A stretch of DNA of 64,000 bases from Hydra vulgaris (GCF_038396675.1 NC_088923.1:966001-1030000); one strand, 5' to 3'; shown: positions 49,036 through 60,182, numbered from the stretch's first letter. Notes: generated by a model not told the origin, from the sequence alone. Program-made: numbers and translations.

Positions 49036-50189
49036 TATTTATTTTTTTAATTTTGTAATTTTATTTTTTTAATTTGTAATTTTTTATAATATACTGTTGT
49101 ATATTTGGTTTGTTTTTGTCTTTTTTAATTGAAATTTTATTTGTTTTTCACCAATTAAACTTAAATATAGTTAAATTGATTCACTACCAAATTATCATAA
49201 TATGATGCTACATTCTATTTGTTAAAAATAATGAATTGGTAGTTTAATTTATTGAAAACACTGCTTTTAAAATTAACTATAAGGGAAGACTATTTAGCTA
49301 TATAAATGCAACTTATTTATATCTATTTGATTTTTTATCTTTAATGTTTTTAGTTTGGTTCCTTGAAGCATTTGTTTTTTTGCTTTTTAGTTAAAATATT
49401 TTAAATCAATTGTAATGTCTTAAATTTAACTAAAGTTTACTAAAAGCCAACGTGAAATAACGTCATAAAACAACACCGACAAGTTGCATCATGACAGCAG
49501 TTTAAGTATGACAACAGGTTACCGAAAAGCAGGTAAATTGTATTCCTGTTGTTTTTTTTTGTTTTGTTCTGTTTTTCTTTTATGTCTACTCATCTGTTAC
49601 AATTTTTATTTTAGGTTTGTCATATGACGCAATCAAAAGATCAAAGTTTACATACTTTTTACAATTTGTTATACACAAGTTTGATTGTAAATCGACTTTT
49701 ATTTGTTTGAAACGTATTTTTACTCAATTGCTTAGTTATTTATCATAAATTTATTTAGTTGTGTGCATTTATCGTTTTAAAGACAATTTCTTTTTTTAAA
49801 GAAACATGTATCAAGGGGATACCAAAAAATTAATAACTCATAAATAATTTACGTTCACTTAATATTAATTTTATTAATTAAAGTTCATGTTATAAAAAAT
49901 ATAACAAGGGTTTATCTTTAATCTTTCGTCAATTTAAGGCATAATGAAGTGTTATTATTTTGTGTCAGTAACTAAAAACGTATTGTGTTGAACTTAGTAA
50001 TGTCTAGGAAAATGGTTTTGCCATACACTGATATGACCTATGACAGTTGTAAAATACTCAAATAACGTTAAATAATTGGTAAATTAATTTATTTTAATTT
50101 TACAGATGGTTTAATTTTTTAATTTGAAGGCGTTTGTTTTAATAAATTAAGTAACAGACCGACCGTAACCCATATTACGGGTTGCTTTC

Positions 50190-50220
50190 TATGGAACGCC
50201 AAAGCTGCCTTAAGTGCGTT
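50190..50220 (+). repeat. Left terminal inverted repeat
   Basis: Perfect match over 31 bases to the reverse complement of 56309-56339. Binding and cleavage site for the element's integrase (inferred). Confidence 0.9.
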
Positions 50221-50224
50221 CCGT

Positions 50225-50750
50225 TCATTATGTGATGTGCTCACTGCATTATTTGCTGTGTTTATTGCATTATACGGTGTGGTGACTACATTATATAATG
50301 CGCTCATTGCATTATACGATGTGGTGATTACATTATACGCTGCGCTAACTGCATTATGCGGTGCGATAACTACATTATGCGCTGCGCTAAATACATTATA
50401 CGCTGCGCTAACTACATTATACGCTGCGCTAACTACATTATAGGCTGCGCTAACAACATTATACGCTGTGCTTACTACATTATACGAGCTGCTCACGACA
50501 TTATATGATGTGCTCACAACATTATATGATGTGCTAATGCATTATATGATGTACTTCTACATTACATAATGTGCGTACTACTTTATATGATGTGCTCACT
50601 ACATTATATGATGTGCTCACTACATTATATGATGTGCTCACTACATCATATGATGTGCTATTACATTATATAATGTGCGCCCTACATTATATAACGTACT
50701 TACATCATGATATGATGTGATCACTATTTTATAAAGTTTTGATACTTTAT
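50225..50750. repeat. Left 21-bp iteron block
   Basis: About 24 degenerate copies of a 21-bp unit, consensus near gctgcgctaactacattatac, grading to gatgtgctcactacattata. The block runs from the terminal repeat to just before the start codon of gene 1. Iterons at both ends suggest transposase binding and perhaps transcriptional control. The short frames across it are artefacts. Confidence 0.85.
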
Positions 50751-50773
50751 AGATTACACGTATAATTAATAAA

Positions 50774-52117
50774 ATGGCAGACCATCAACTAAAGAGAGTA
50801 ATGCAAGATCTTGGACTTTCTCATTTGATTACAAACTTTCAACGGGAAAAGATAACTATTGATCTGATTTTAAAGTTGTCTATGAGAGACTTTGAAGTAT
50901 TAGATGTATCAAACAAGCAAAAAGTAATGGAATTAAAAGTTAAATGTTCAATCTATAATACGAAACTACTTAATAAGTATCCAAGTGAACGTGGAGGACC
51001 TTTAAAGTTTGAAATACCTTGTCACGTGTTAGAGAATCTCTTAGAAGAAGATTTTACAATTAAAGACATTTCTAGACTTCTAAATGTTGCTGAGAGAACT
51101 GTTTACCGTCGAATGTACGATTACAATCTCAAAAAGTATAATTTTTCTAATATTACAAACGATGATCTTGATTCGCGAGTAGCTTTATTAACAAACGAGT
51201 TTCCAAAATGTGGAGAAAGAATGCTTAACCAAATATTAAAAGGTCAAGGCATAAGTGTCCGAAGATCGGTATTGCGAAAATCAATATTAAGAGTAGACAA
51301 TTTAGGAAACCAAGAGCGAAAGAAAAAAAGTCTTCATCGCAGAATCTACAATGTAAAAGGGCCAAATCATCTATGGCGCGTTGATACGAATCATAAGTTA
51401 GTACGTTGGTATTTTATAATAACAGGAGTTATAGATGGTTTTAGTCGTTTGCCAGTTGCCCTTGGGTGTTCAACCAACAACAAAGCTAACACCGTATTTA
51501 ATTGCTTTTTAAAAGGTGTTAATGAATTTGGGTTGCCAAGTAGAGTAAGATCAAACAAAGGTATGGAAAATGTGCGTATTGCAGATTACATGATTGCAAA
51601 TCGTGGAGAATGTAGAGGAAGTATGCTAACCGGTAAGAGTACTCATAATCAAAGAATAGAAAGATTGTGGAGAGACGTTTTTTCTGGTGTATTAAGCTAC
51701 TATTACGAGCTATTTTATTACATGGAAGATTGTTACATACTCGATTCTTCCAATGCAGATTTGTTCGCATTACACTACGTTTTTCTTGAAAAAATTATTG
51801 ATATATGGAGACGCGCTTGGGCAAACCATCGTATGCAGACAATTAAGACATCACCCTTAAAACTTTGGGTGAGTGGACAACTCAATAATCCAATGAGTAT
51901 TAAACTTAACAATAACGAGTTTGAAAACTACGGCACGGAAGGAGTTCTTCATGAATATTTCAATTCTGATCAACGTCCGATATTTGAAGCACCCGATATA
52001 GGCCAAGCACTGTTATACTTGGAACTAGATAAAGTCCCTAAATCTTTATTTGACGTTGATTCTGGTATAACTATGTATACAAGAGCTAGAGATATAGTTA
52101 AACTATTTTATAACTAA
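50774..52117 (+). CDS. SAM-like/integrase-type DD35E transposase, D-to-N
   Basis: 447 residues, one uninterrupted exon; start is the first ATG after the iterons. Residues 5-58 look like a SAM domain (LKRVMQDLGLSHLI... ILKLSMRDFEVL). About 82-120 is a helix-turn-helix (FTIKDISRLLNVAERTVYRR). About 195-320 is an rve integrase core: NHLWRVDTNHK (D204), VIDGFSRLPVALGC, RVRSNKGMENV (N261) and THNQRIERLWRDV (E296). The second and third positions are 35 apart, as in DD35E enzymes. At N261 the family norm is SDKGGEN, so Asp has become Asn (codon aac, 51554-51556), and strand transfer should fail. Otherwise the gene is intact. It would cut and insert the element's own ends. Confidence 0.85.
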   Translation: MADHQLKRVMQDLGLSHLITNFQREKITIDLILKLSMRDFEVLDVSNKQKVMELKVKCSIYNTKLLNKYPSERGGPLKFEIPCHVLENLLEEDFTIKDISRLLNVAERTVYRRMYDYNLKKYNFSNITNDDLDSRVALLTNEFPKCGERMLNQILKGQGISVRRSVLRKSILRVDNLGNQERKKKSLHRRIYNVKGPNHLWRVDTNHKLVRWYFIITGVIDGFSRLPVALGCSTNNKANTVFNCFLKGVNEFGLPSRVRSNKGMENVRIADYMIANRGECRGSMLTGKSTHNQRIERLWRDVFSGVLSYYYELFYYMEDCYILDSSNADLFALHYVFLEKIIDIWRRAWANHRMQTIKTSPLKLWVSGQLNNPMSIKLNNNEFENYGTEGVLHEYFNSDQRPIFEAPDIGQALLYLELDKVPKSLFDVDSGITMYTRARDIVKLFYN

Positions 52118-52457
52118 TTATGTTAATCCTAATCAAATACTTTTTAATAATTTTTGTGAATATTTTTACCTAAGGTGGAGAACTATTAACCCCACTTTTT
52201 GATGGCCGACCAATTTGAAAATTTACATAACAAAATCGAACTATTTTTCAAATTTAGTTTCGCTATGAAAACTACATAACAATTTTAATTTTTTTAAATT
52301 TAATTTCACTAGGAAATCTACATAACAATTTTAATTTTTTCAAAACAATTTAAAGTTATAAAGCTCAACAAAGAAAAACATTAACACTTAAAACATTTTT
52401 GGTAAAAAAGTTTACAAAATGCCAAAAAAGGCATTATTAAATGCATAGTCATAAATT
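52118..52457. other. Intergenic space between convergent genes
   Basis: AT-rich, no gene. It contains a repeated taacaattttaattttttt motif (near 52279 and 52324) and should hold the poly(A) signals of both genes. Confidence 0.6.
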
Positions 52458-55400
52458 CTAATTAATCTTATTTTCGATGGAAGGCCTTGGTAGATTTAAT
52501 ACACTGGAACATGTATTTGAAGTCGGAATCCAACCATTTTCAGCACCAATAAATGAAATGGATGGATGGAGTTCATATCCTAACACAGGTTCTGCTTCTG
52601 CCCCAGTCACAAATTGTAAAACCCTTTCTAAAGTAACGCCGTTTCTTCTACCAGCTTTAAAAAAAATTTTAAATAAATGAAGTGTAATTTGCACAATGAA
52701 TAAATAATAATGAATTACATAATTAAGAAACTATTTAAAACTGGTATTAAAAATGTATACTAATATACTTACCAGCATAAACTAATCGATATTAATATAA
52801 TAACCAACATATACTAAAATACTTACAAGCAGCTTCTCGAAGGTACTTGTTAAACTTAGCATATATTTTAGATTGAAACACGTAATCATTTGATCCTATT
52901 TCTGCGAATGATGGCTTTAAAAGTGTTGACAATCGCTTGAATGTCAGTTTTTCTACATCACAAAAATTAAAAAGCTGCAAGATGGCTGGTAGAGAATGAG
53001 CAATCTATAAACCAAATCAAACAACTACAATAAATGTATAAAAAAAAATTAAGTGCAATAAAAACATTTGGGATATTATCAGACAATGTAAAACATCATA
53101 ATATTAAACAGCAATGTTACTGATTGTTTTGCTATAGCAAAACAATCAGTAACACAGCTGTTTCTTACTTGGTATATTCCAAACTCTTTAAAGGCAGATC
53201 GCATTTCATTATAGCAGGGTTTCGGCGCAGTGGCATAAAAAATCTCATCTAATCTGACTTTGCATAGAAATTTTGGAAGTTTACCATTCTGCAATATAGA
53301 AAAACCTGTGATGAAAAAATAATACAAAAAAGTTATACAACATCTTTTTTTAACAATTCAAAATAGTTAAATGTTATATATCTATATAATTCAATTTATA
53401 TAACTGTTATATAACTCATTTAAATGTGTATATGCACGCAAGTAATTCTAAAGTTGTAGAAAAAAATATTTATGAATATATTTTTTTTAGTTTTATAAAA
53501 AATTTAAATGCATGTTACACATGCATAGTTTATACATAAATTTTTACATAAACAAATAAACAATGCTAGAATAATTAAAGTCGTACAAAATACTAAACCA
53601 ACTGCATAATAAACTTCAGGGAATGAATCGAGTATTCCATTGTCAAAATATTTTTCCCTAATCTTTCGTAAAACAATTTCAAAGAACTCTTTCCTGAGAC
53701 CTCCAAAATCTTTCGCATCCTTATTTTATGAACTTTTAAAAAATTGTTCTTCTAATTATTATATCAAAAATAAATCATCAAAAACTATTTTATTATACAA
53801 ATGAAATCATTTTTAATGATATAATTAATGTTATAAGAGTTACCTCATTATAAAATTGTACTTCCAGAGTAATTAATTTATTTTTAATATCCAGCAACTC
53901 TTCGAACGCAGTCGCCAATATATTTGAACGATCAGCAAGAATAAAAGATGTCTCTCCATCTGGACAAACAGCAAGGTCTGTGATTTCAAGAGGCCTTCCA
54001 GTGATCAACTTTTTTTGCATATATCGCAATATTTCAACAGGATTTTCTGAAATATTTTTCTCATGACAGTATTGGATAATGTTCTCTATCTTTGTATCTA
54101 AATCTTCTTTAAAAAAATCTACATTTTTATCACTGTTTATTGAAGAAATAGATAGATCACTCTCATTTATGTCTTGTTTAGATTCCAAAATGGGTAAAAA
54201 CAAATTCACATTTGGTGATTCATACTCTGGCTGCTCATACTGGGGTAAAGGTTGCATTGAAAAACAATTTTGTTGCGTAAAATTATTATTTAAAATATTA
54301 CAATTGTCATTGTCTTTGAATGGAGAAAACAGAGGAAGTTCAAAAACATCATCATTTTCGTCACTGCTAACATTAAAGCAAATCTGTATGTGACTTCTTA
54401 ACTCATTTAAGAGGAAATCTTTCCCACAACTCAAACACTTGTTCTTTAAAGTAACTATAAGCTCTTCATTTATTGATATAGTCGACAAAGACTTTTGTAT
54501 TGGTCTAATATACACTTTTCCTTGGCCTCCGCCCATACTTAATTTAATTTCTTTTGCAGCAAGACTACAGTTTAATAATACTAAATCTCGAGAATTCGCT
54601 AAACAAGCCATTAACTCAATTCCACCAGATTCTTTAACTTGTGGAAAATTTTCAACAATTTTACTGTAAACAGCTTCTTCATTGTCATTTATTTCAAGCT
54701 TAATTTTTTTATACCCAAGGCCTGCTTTTTGTAAAACTATTTTTTGGTCAGTAGTAGGAATTTTAGTAGCATACATATTTGCCATACACATAAAATTAAC
54801 AGTCCAATTTCTTCTCCTCTCTTCTTCTGCTTTGAGACGAGCATCTTAATATATTAGAAATATTTTTTCAGGTTTCTTCTACTAACTGTGTATAATTTTA
54901 AATCAAAAACATAAAATATAATCTCAAAATCATTTACACAAGTGTAGAATAAATATTTGACAATTAGATGTTAATTAAAAAACTAAGAATCTATAATAAT
55001 TTGTTAAAACACAATGTTTGTAGCTTTTATAGACAATTTTTAAATTCTAATAATAAAACTTTAAAGTTTTTTCTTTTTTTTTTTTTTAAAAGGTTATTCT
55101 TATTGTAGATTTTCGAAATTTAACATGAAAAAATATTAATTGCAAAATTTTTAAATATTACAGTAAAAAGTAAATTTACCAAAAAAGTAAAAAGTAAATT
55201 TACCAAAAGAACTTGAAAAATGGACAATTTGATTAATCAAAAACAAGTAACATGTTACTTGTTTTTGATTATTCAAAATGTTAACAAAACATTAATGTTA
55301 TTATTAACAATATTGTAAACAGTGTCTTTTGCAATAGACGCTGTCAGTGTTAGCCAATTTAAAAATTCAATTAATTTGTTAAATAATAACTTTTATTAAA

Positions 55401-55837
55401 CTAAATTTTTTTTTTGTTAATTTATAGTTAACTAAAGTAACTATATGTAACTAGTTACAAATTCTACATAGTTTTAACTTAATATTCTTGAAAAATACCT
55501 TTACTCCCTCTCATTCTTCTTCCTCTGAACAAACGATCTCTTTCAGATACCCTTGCTTGAAATTTTCCGAGATTTAATGCTGGTGAAAAAGTGAAATTTT
55601 TATTTTGATTTACATCGTCTTTCGATGACAAGGTACATTTTCTTGCTTGTTGTTGCTGCTTGTTTCTACAAGAATCTCTAAGTCTGATTTTATCACCAAG
55701 TGTGATAACTCCTCATCAGATGCAGCTAAAACTGACAAAATATCAAATCTTTCTGTTTTAAATCCGTTAATGAGATTTTGTAAACCAATATTTGTTAAAA
55801 CATCAACTATCTCATTATCTGCGACAAAGTATGCCAT
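52458..55837 (-). CDS. SAM-like/HECT E3 ubiquitin-ligase-like gene of the transposon
   Basis: Six exons in phase with gt/ag sites: 55837 to about 55505, 54847-53844, 53719-53594, 53288-53169, 53004-52827 and 52654-52458. Exon 1 has a SAM-like domain (IVDVLTNIGLQNLINGFKTE) and a basic tail (RDRLFRGRRMRGSK). Exon 2 has a ubiquitin-like region (residues TDQKIVLQKAGLGYKKIKLE on) and a zinc-knuckle-like CLSCGKDFLLNELRSHIQIC, then an acidic linker. Exons 3-6 form a HECT domain: KDFGGLRKEFFEIV, EVYYAVGL, VTLERVLQFVTG and PTSNTCSSVLNLP, with the catalytic Cys codon at 52509-52511. It may transfer ubiquitin to a partner. Exon 1 needs one base inserted near 55640 (A-run) to stay in frame. Confidence 0.75.
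53115..53154. repeat. Perfect 19-bp hairpin in intron 4
   Basis: tgttactgattgttttgct is exactly inverted around at. It sits in the intron between HECT exons 4 and 5, just after the donor site. Confidence 0.9.
54900..55500. other. Intron 1 of the HECT-like gene
   Basis: About 650 AT-rich bases between donor gtattt (near 55503) and acceptor ag at 54848. It holds the palindrome at 55235-55270 and a tandem pair of agtaaatttaccaaaa near 55170-55210. Confidence 0.6.
55235..55270. repeat. Perfect 36-bp palindrome
   Basis: aatcaaaaacaagtaaca is exactly inverted with no loop. Confidence 0.9.
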
Positions 55838-55914
55838 TTTTAAAATTTAAATACATTTAATAAAAACCCCTCTTTTCTAGATTTCACCCTCCTTTAAATC
55901 TCCTCCGTATAAAG

Positions 55915-56308
55915 AATGACCACATAATGAAGTGAGCACATCTTATAAAGCAATGAGCGCATCATATAATAGAGTGAGCATAACCCACAATGTAGAAGCA
56001 CTTCATATAATGCAGTACTACATCATATAATGTAATGAACGCATCATATAATCTAGTAGCACATCATATAATGCATTAGCACATCATATAATGTAGTCAG
56101 CGCAGCGTATAATGTAGTTAGCACATCATATAATGTAGTACGCACAGCGTATATTGTAGTTAGCACAGCGTATAATGTAGTCAGTGCAGTGTATAATGTA
56201 GTTAACGCAGCGTATAATGTAGTTAGCGCAGCATATAATGTAATCACCACAACGTATAATGCAATAATCACAGTAAATAAGGTAGTGAGGACATCGCATA
56301 ATGAACTT
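55915..56308. repeat. Right 21-bp iteron block
   Basis: The same 21-bp unit as the left block in inverted orientation (gcagcgtataatgtagttag), about 18 copies. It lies between the start of the HECT-like gene and the right terminal repeat. Confidence 0.85.
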
Positions 56309-56339
56309 AACGCACTTAAGGCAGCTTTGGCGTTCCATA
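56309..56339 (-). repeat. Right terminal inverted repeat
   Basis: Perfect 31-base inverted match to 50190-50220, followed by the gctttc target duplication. Confidence 0.9.
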
Positions 56340-56727
56340 GCTTTCTGCCAGTTATTACTATTATTATATTACATTAAATCTAAAAATATTTGTTGTACAG
56401 TACAAAATATTTGTTGTACTTAAAAATATTTGTTGTACAGTAAGCAAAAAAATAAATGGCACAAACTTTTTTTTTTTGAAAAAATTTGTATAAAATGTTT
56501 AAATAACGGTAGTTGATTTTTGTTTTTAAAGGAAAAAACTATGAACTATTTGAAAACAGCATTATATTGAAGTATTCTATTCGAAAATTGTCAAATATAA
56601 GTTTATATGACGTATAAATACCAACTAAACTTATATTGATCAAGTATTTTCTAGCAAAAAAAATAAAGACACAAATAAAAAAAAATCCAAAATTAGACAA
56701 AAAAATTAGTATTTAGACAAAAAATTA

Positions 56728-56756
56728 AGTATGTCAATATTTATTATTGACATACT
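56728..56756. repeat. 12-bp hairpin
   Basis: agtatgtcaata is exactly inverted around five bases near the Tc1 3' end. Confidence 0.8.
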
Positions 56757-56761
56757 AAATA

Positions 56762-56832
56762 ATCGATACCTCGACGTCGGCATGCAGTTATTCTTTGCCA
56801 GAATAACTGCTTGCCGACGTCGAGGTATCGAT
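56762..56832. repeat. 33-bp hairpin inside Tc1 coding sequence
   Basis: atcgatacctcgacgtcggc... (56762-56794) is inverted at 56800-56832 with one mismatch and a 5-base loop. One arm encodes the transposase C-terminus (SIPRRRQAVI), so coding sequence was copied backward. Confidence 0.9.
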
Positions 56833-57791
56833 ACCACAAGAGATTTGGTTTCTTCTTGAGTGATTTTCTCACACGCTTCGACTATTGCTGCTTTTCGAGA
56901 ATTTTGCCTTCTGTAAGCTCGATCTCCAATTTTCCGTTTTTGATTGTACCACAAAGGGTCAATCGGATAAAGATCGGGGGACTGGGTAAAACATTCCATC
57001 ATATTGATATTATTTTTTTAGCAATTGTTGCTATGGCAGTATGTTTTGAGTCATTGTCCTGTTGAAAGACGAAGTTGTTTCCAAATCTAAATTTACGAGC
57101 GGAGGGTTTCAAATTTGCTTTAAAATGTCTATATACGAACTAGCGTTCATAATTGATTCAATGAAAGTCAATTTTCCAGCTCCTCGCCAAGCTATTGATC
57201 TCCACACCATAAAATATCCACCACCGTGTTCTACTGCTCCTCTCATGCAACTCAATTTGTATGCCTCACCTTGTTTTCGCCAGACTTTTTACTGTCCATC
57301 CGAAGAGATCAGGTTAAATTTGGATTCATCACTTCAAATTACTTTCTTCCAGTACTCGATTGTCTTGTCCGCATACTTTTTTGCAAATAATAACCTTTGT
57401 TTCATATGTCTTAGAGTCAAATAGGGTTATTGCGACATACACTACCATGAAATCCTTGCTCTCTACATCTATTTTGGATAGTTTGAGCTGAAATTATGAT
57501 TTTGTGGTCGTTTTTAACTTTATCTGCAATTTATTGAGCAGCTTCAAATCTGTTTTTCTTCCCTTGTAAAATAATGTTTTTATCAATAGCAGCAGATGTT
57601 TTTCTTTTGCGGCCTCTTCCTGATAAATCAGTTGTAGTCCCATTCAAATTATGCTTTTTTATAATGTTGCCGACAGTTCGAAAAGAGAATCCAGTCTGTT
57701 TAATAACTTCTCTCTTGGTCTTGCCACTATTTACCAAATCCGCAACAAAATATCTTTGAAAAATTGTCCAATGTCGTTTTACAATGCGCAT
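56800..57791 (-). pseudogene. Tc1 transposase pseudogene
   Basis: 57531-57791 encodes the N-terminal helix-turn-helix pair (RYFVADLVNSGKTKREVIKQ, GFSFRTVGNIIKKHNLNGTT, SGRGRKRKTSA). Across stops and frame changes come HERSSRTRWWIF, FQQDNDSKHTAIATIAKK (the second Asp block, FQQDN-PKHTA), QSPDLYPIDPLWYNQKRKI and SIPRRRQAVI. The first catalytic Asp region is damaged. The 3' end is doubled back by the palindrome at 56762. Confidence 0.85.
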
Positions 57792-58198
57792 GTTGCTATA
57801 AATTAATAAATTTTATTCAATTAATCAAAACTTGTGTGTTACAAATATATTTTATATGTTACATATAAACGCATCTTATGTGTTACATATGTAAATATAA
57901 TTTTAAACTTAAACTTACCAAAATATAATTTTTTTTTCCCACAAAAATTCAAAAATTATAAATAAAATTTTTGTGCCATTTATTCTTTTGCTTCCAATAT
58001 AACACCTGTGTACTTTTAATGTTTTTAAAACAAAAATCCTTCGGTAAAATCATGCACAAATGCATATAGAAATCTTCATAATAGTAATACTCTTTCAGGT
58101 ACATTTACATTTTTTGCGGTTTTAAAAAAACATGAAAAAAAGGATAAATTAAAAAAAAATCTTCAAAATGCTTGTGTTATTTATTTTTTTGGCTACTG

Positions 58199-60182
58199 TA
58201 AAGGCTTTTGCAAACCTTAAAAGGTAATGATGGTGGGTAGGGGAGTCGGGGAGGTTCGGATAGGGTACTGGATTTCTAACTAAACATTTAAAATTCTTAT
58301 CACTTAACATTAAAAGGAAGTCTTTTAAAATTATTTATATTTTATTTTATATACCTTTACAATGATTAACAATTGGAACATCACACTGACAAGCAGACAG
58401 ATCAAATAACAATTCCAGTCTCTTTTTTAACCAACTCATACTAGGCATATGGAAACTGCATAAAATGTTTTGGAAATTTTATTTATTAATAGGTTATCTT
58501 TTATCAAAGGTTAAAAAAACTGACTTTTGTCACGTCAATTTTCAATTCAAGAGTTAATTTTCTGCCCATAAAATAAATCTTTTTCAAACTTGTAACCATA
58601 TTGAAAGAGCTGTTTGTAAGTTGGCGAATCGCTCAAGTGTAAATTAAAAAAATAAAAAGGTTTTTTCTAAATCTTTTCTACTAAATATTGTTTTTACTAA
58701 AGCTATTGAAGGTCTTTTAAGCTTTTTTGAACTTATGTTGATATCAAAATATGAAATTTTAATTAAAAAATAAAGTTTCCAATAAATTGGAAATTATAAC
58801 ATGTTATAAATAAATAATGTTATATTTCCACATAGAAAATTATATAAACAACTCATAATGTATTATTGAGTTATTGGGCTAATTATTAATTAGTTTCCAG
58901 TCCAAATTAAAGCATGATGTAAGTAAATTATAACTTTTTTTATTCAATAAAAAGCCGCATACAACTATTGTTTACATATTATGAATTCGCCTAATATTTT
59001 TTTATTTTTTATTTATTTGAATTTAATAACAATAGTTTATGTAATAGTTTAATAAATAATTTTTAATCAACCATAAAACGCTGTTGTTTACCGTAAATTT
59101 TTAAATACCGCAACTTTTAAACGATCTGAAAAGGTATTATTTCCGGACCTTTGCAAAATTGCAAGTTTAATTTTTGATATTTCCCAAAAAGTTGTCAGTA
59201 AAAAGACAATGAACCAACTGAAAGTAGACGTGGTCGAAAACCAGTTACATTTGATGATAGTCATACTAAAACTAAAAAATGGTGTGCATCTGATATATTT
59301 GAATCTCATTCGTCTAATCAACTATTTTTTTGCTGCTAGTAAAAAACTAAGAAATGAATCCATTATTATTGCTGCCGAGGACGTTTTAAATATTTAAATT
59401 ACAGATAAAACAAGAATATAATTAGCACAAAGCACTGGCTTTAATAATTGATGCCAGTCTGACAAAAGCTTCATATAAATTGATTAAAAGCAGAGCCTTG
59501 GAGAAAGAATATAACATCTACCCCTCTTACAATGAGGTCAGGGATGCAAAATTGAAATGTTATTCTGAAAATATAACAGTTTGGCTTCAGTTCATTTAAA
59601 AGATTAAATGATTCATAATTTGCAAAGAATCTGTGCACTTCAGGAGCCTGTGCTTAGACACTCAATATTGAACAACAAAGCAATAAAAGCAATGATACTC
59701 ACGTGTAAGGTTTTGATAATGCTACTAGCCAAAGTATTTATAAAAATATCAAAACCTTCTATTCAAATTTTACATTATCTTGGTAACATTCTCTTCGGGA
59801 TATGAAATAGACTGATTATTGTTTTGACAATGTAAGACTATATGTGTCCCTTTATTCTTGGTATTATATGGCTCAATCAGTTCGAAAAGCATTGATACAT
59901 GGGCATCACATAAATAAAAGCCGTACATTATCTATCGAACTTATGTCAGAGGATGATCAAGAGACTAGAAATAAACACTTCAAATTTTATTGCGAAAATT
60001 ACAGCCGAAAAACAGACAGTAGAGCAACAAGTACTGATCAAATCAATAGACTCCTAGTTTCCAGTGATTCTGTTATTTCATCACTGCGTTTATCAACATC
60101 ACATCTAACAAATCATAAAACATTTCCTTCAGTTGTTTTACAACTAATTAAACAATCTTCAAACGATATTATTTTTTTATAA
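58199..60182 (+). mobile_element. Dispersed element, copy B, with unrecognised protein
   Basis: The first kilobase matches 21495-22545. The rest carries the protein family also seen at 17080-18116. Together these define an element of at least 2 kb present more than once here. I cannot see terminal repeats. Confidence 0.65.
59195..60182 (+). pseudogene. Unrecognised transposon-like protein family, copy 2
   Basis: Ordered pieces: EPTESRRGRKPVTFDDSHTK (59210), LFFAASKKLRNESIIIAAED (59325), KALALIIDASLTKASYKLIK and YPSYNEVRDAKLKCYSENIT (59433-59575), VLRHSILNNKAIKA, then an open stretch with YSWYYMAQSVRKALIHGHHI, ELMSEDDQETRNKHFKFYCE and NYSRKTDSRATSTDQINRLL (59850-60050). Alignment with 17080-18116: GR-KP--FDD, the A---ID--L---Y block, YPSY--V, W--M---V-K-L-HG and E---E--NK----Y. 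No known catalytic motif is evident. The last open part, 112 residues, ends SSNDIIFL. Confidence 0.6.

Larger units (their letters stand above)
50184..56345. mobile_element. Two-gene integrase/HECT DNA transposon (IS3EU-like?)
   Basis: The element runs 50190-56339. Each end starts tatggaacgccaaagctgcc and the first 31 bases are perfectly inverted, with weaker similarity for a further 30. gctttc flanks both sides (50184-50189 and 56340-56345), a 6-bp target duplication. Inside the ends lie 21-bp iteron blocks. Gene 1 (SAM-like plus integrase) is on the plus strand at the left; gene 2 (SAM-like plus HECT) is on the minus strand from the right; they converge at about 52120-52460. The type resembles what I recall as IS3EU (6-bp duplication, IS3/retroviral-like integrase), but I cannot verify the name. 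Confidence 0.87.
56438..57997 (-). mobile_element. Tc1/mariner-type transposon, decayed
   Basis: The left end, cagtaagcaaaaaaataaat followed by ggcacaaa, is inverted at 57970-57997 (ggaagcaaaagaataaatgg). TA flanks each end (56436-56437 and 57998-57999). A broken Tc1 transposase lies inside on the minus strand. The family differs from the element at 672. Confidence 0.85.

Noticed and set aside
50119-50517. Open frame of repeated SAAYNVV units, and similar frames at 56053-56377
   Set aside because: The 21-bp period is a multiple of three, so the iterons stay open; both strands show it, and it lies in the transposon's non-coding end.
54079-54669. Two plus-strand open frames
   Set aside because: Shadows of exon 2 of the minus-strand HECT-like gene, whose exon phases all agree.
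57062-57424. Plus-strand 120-residue open frame
   Set aside because: It overlies Tc1 transposase coding sequence on the minus strand, which has recognisable motifs.
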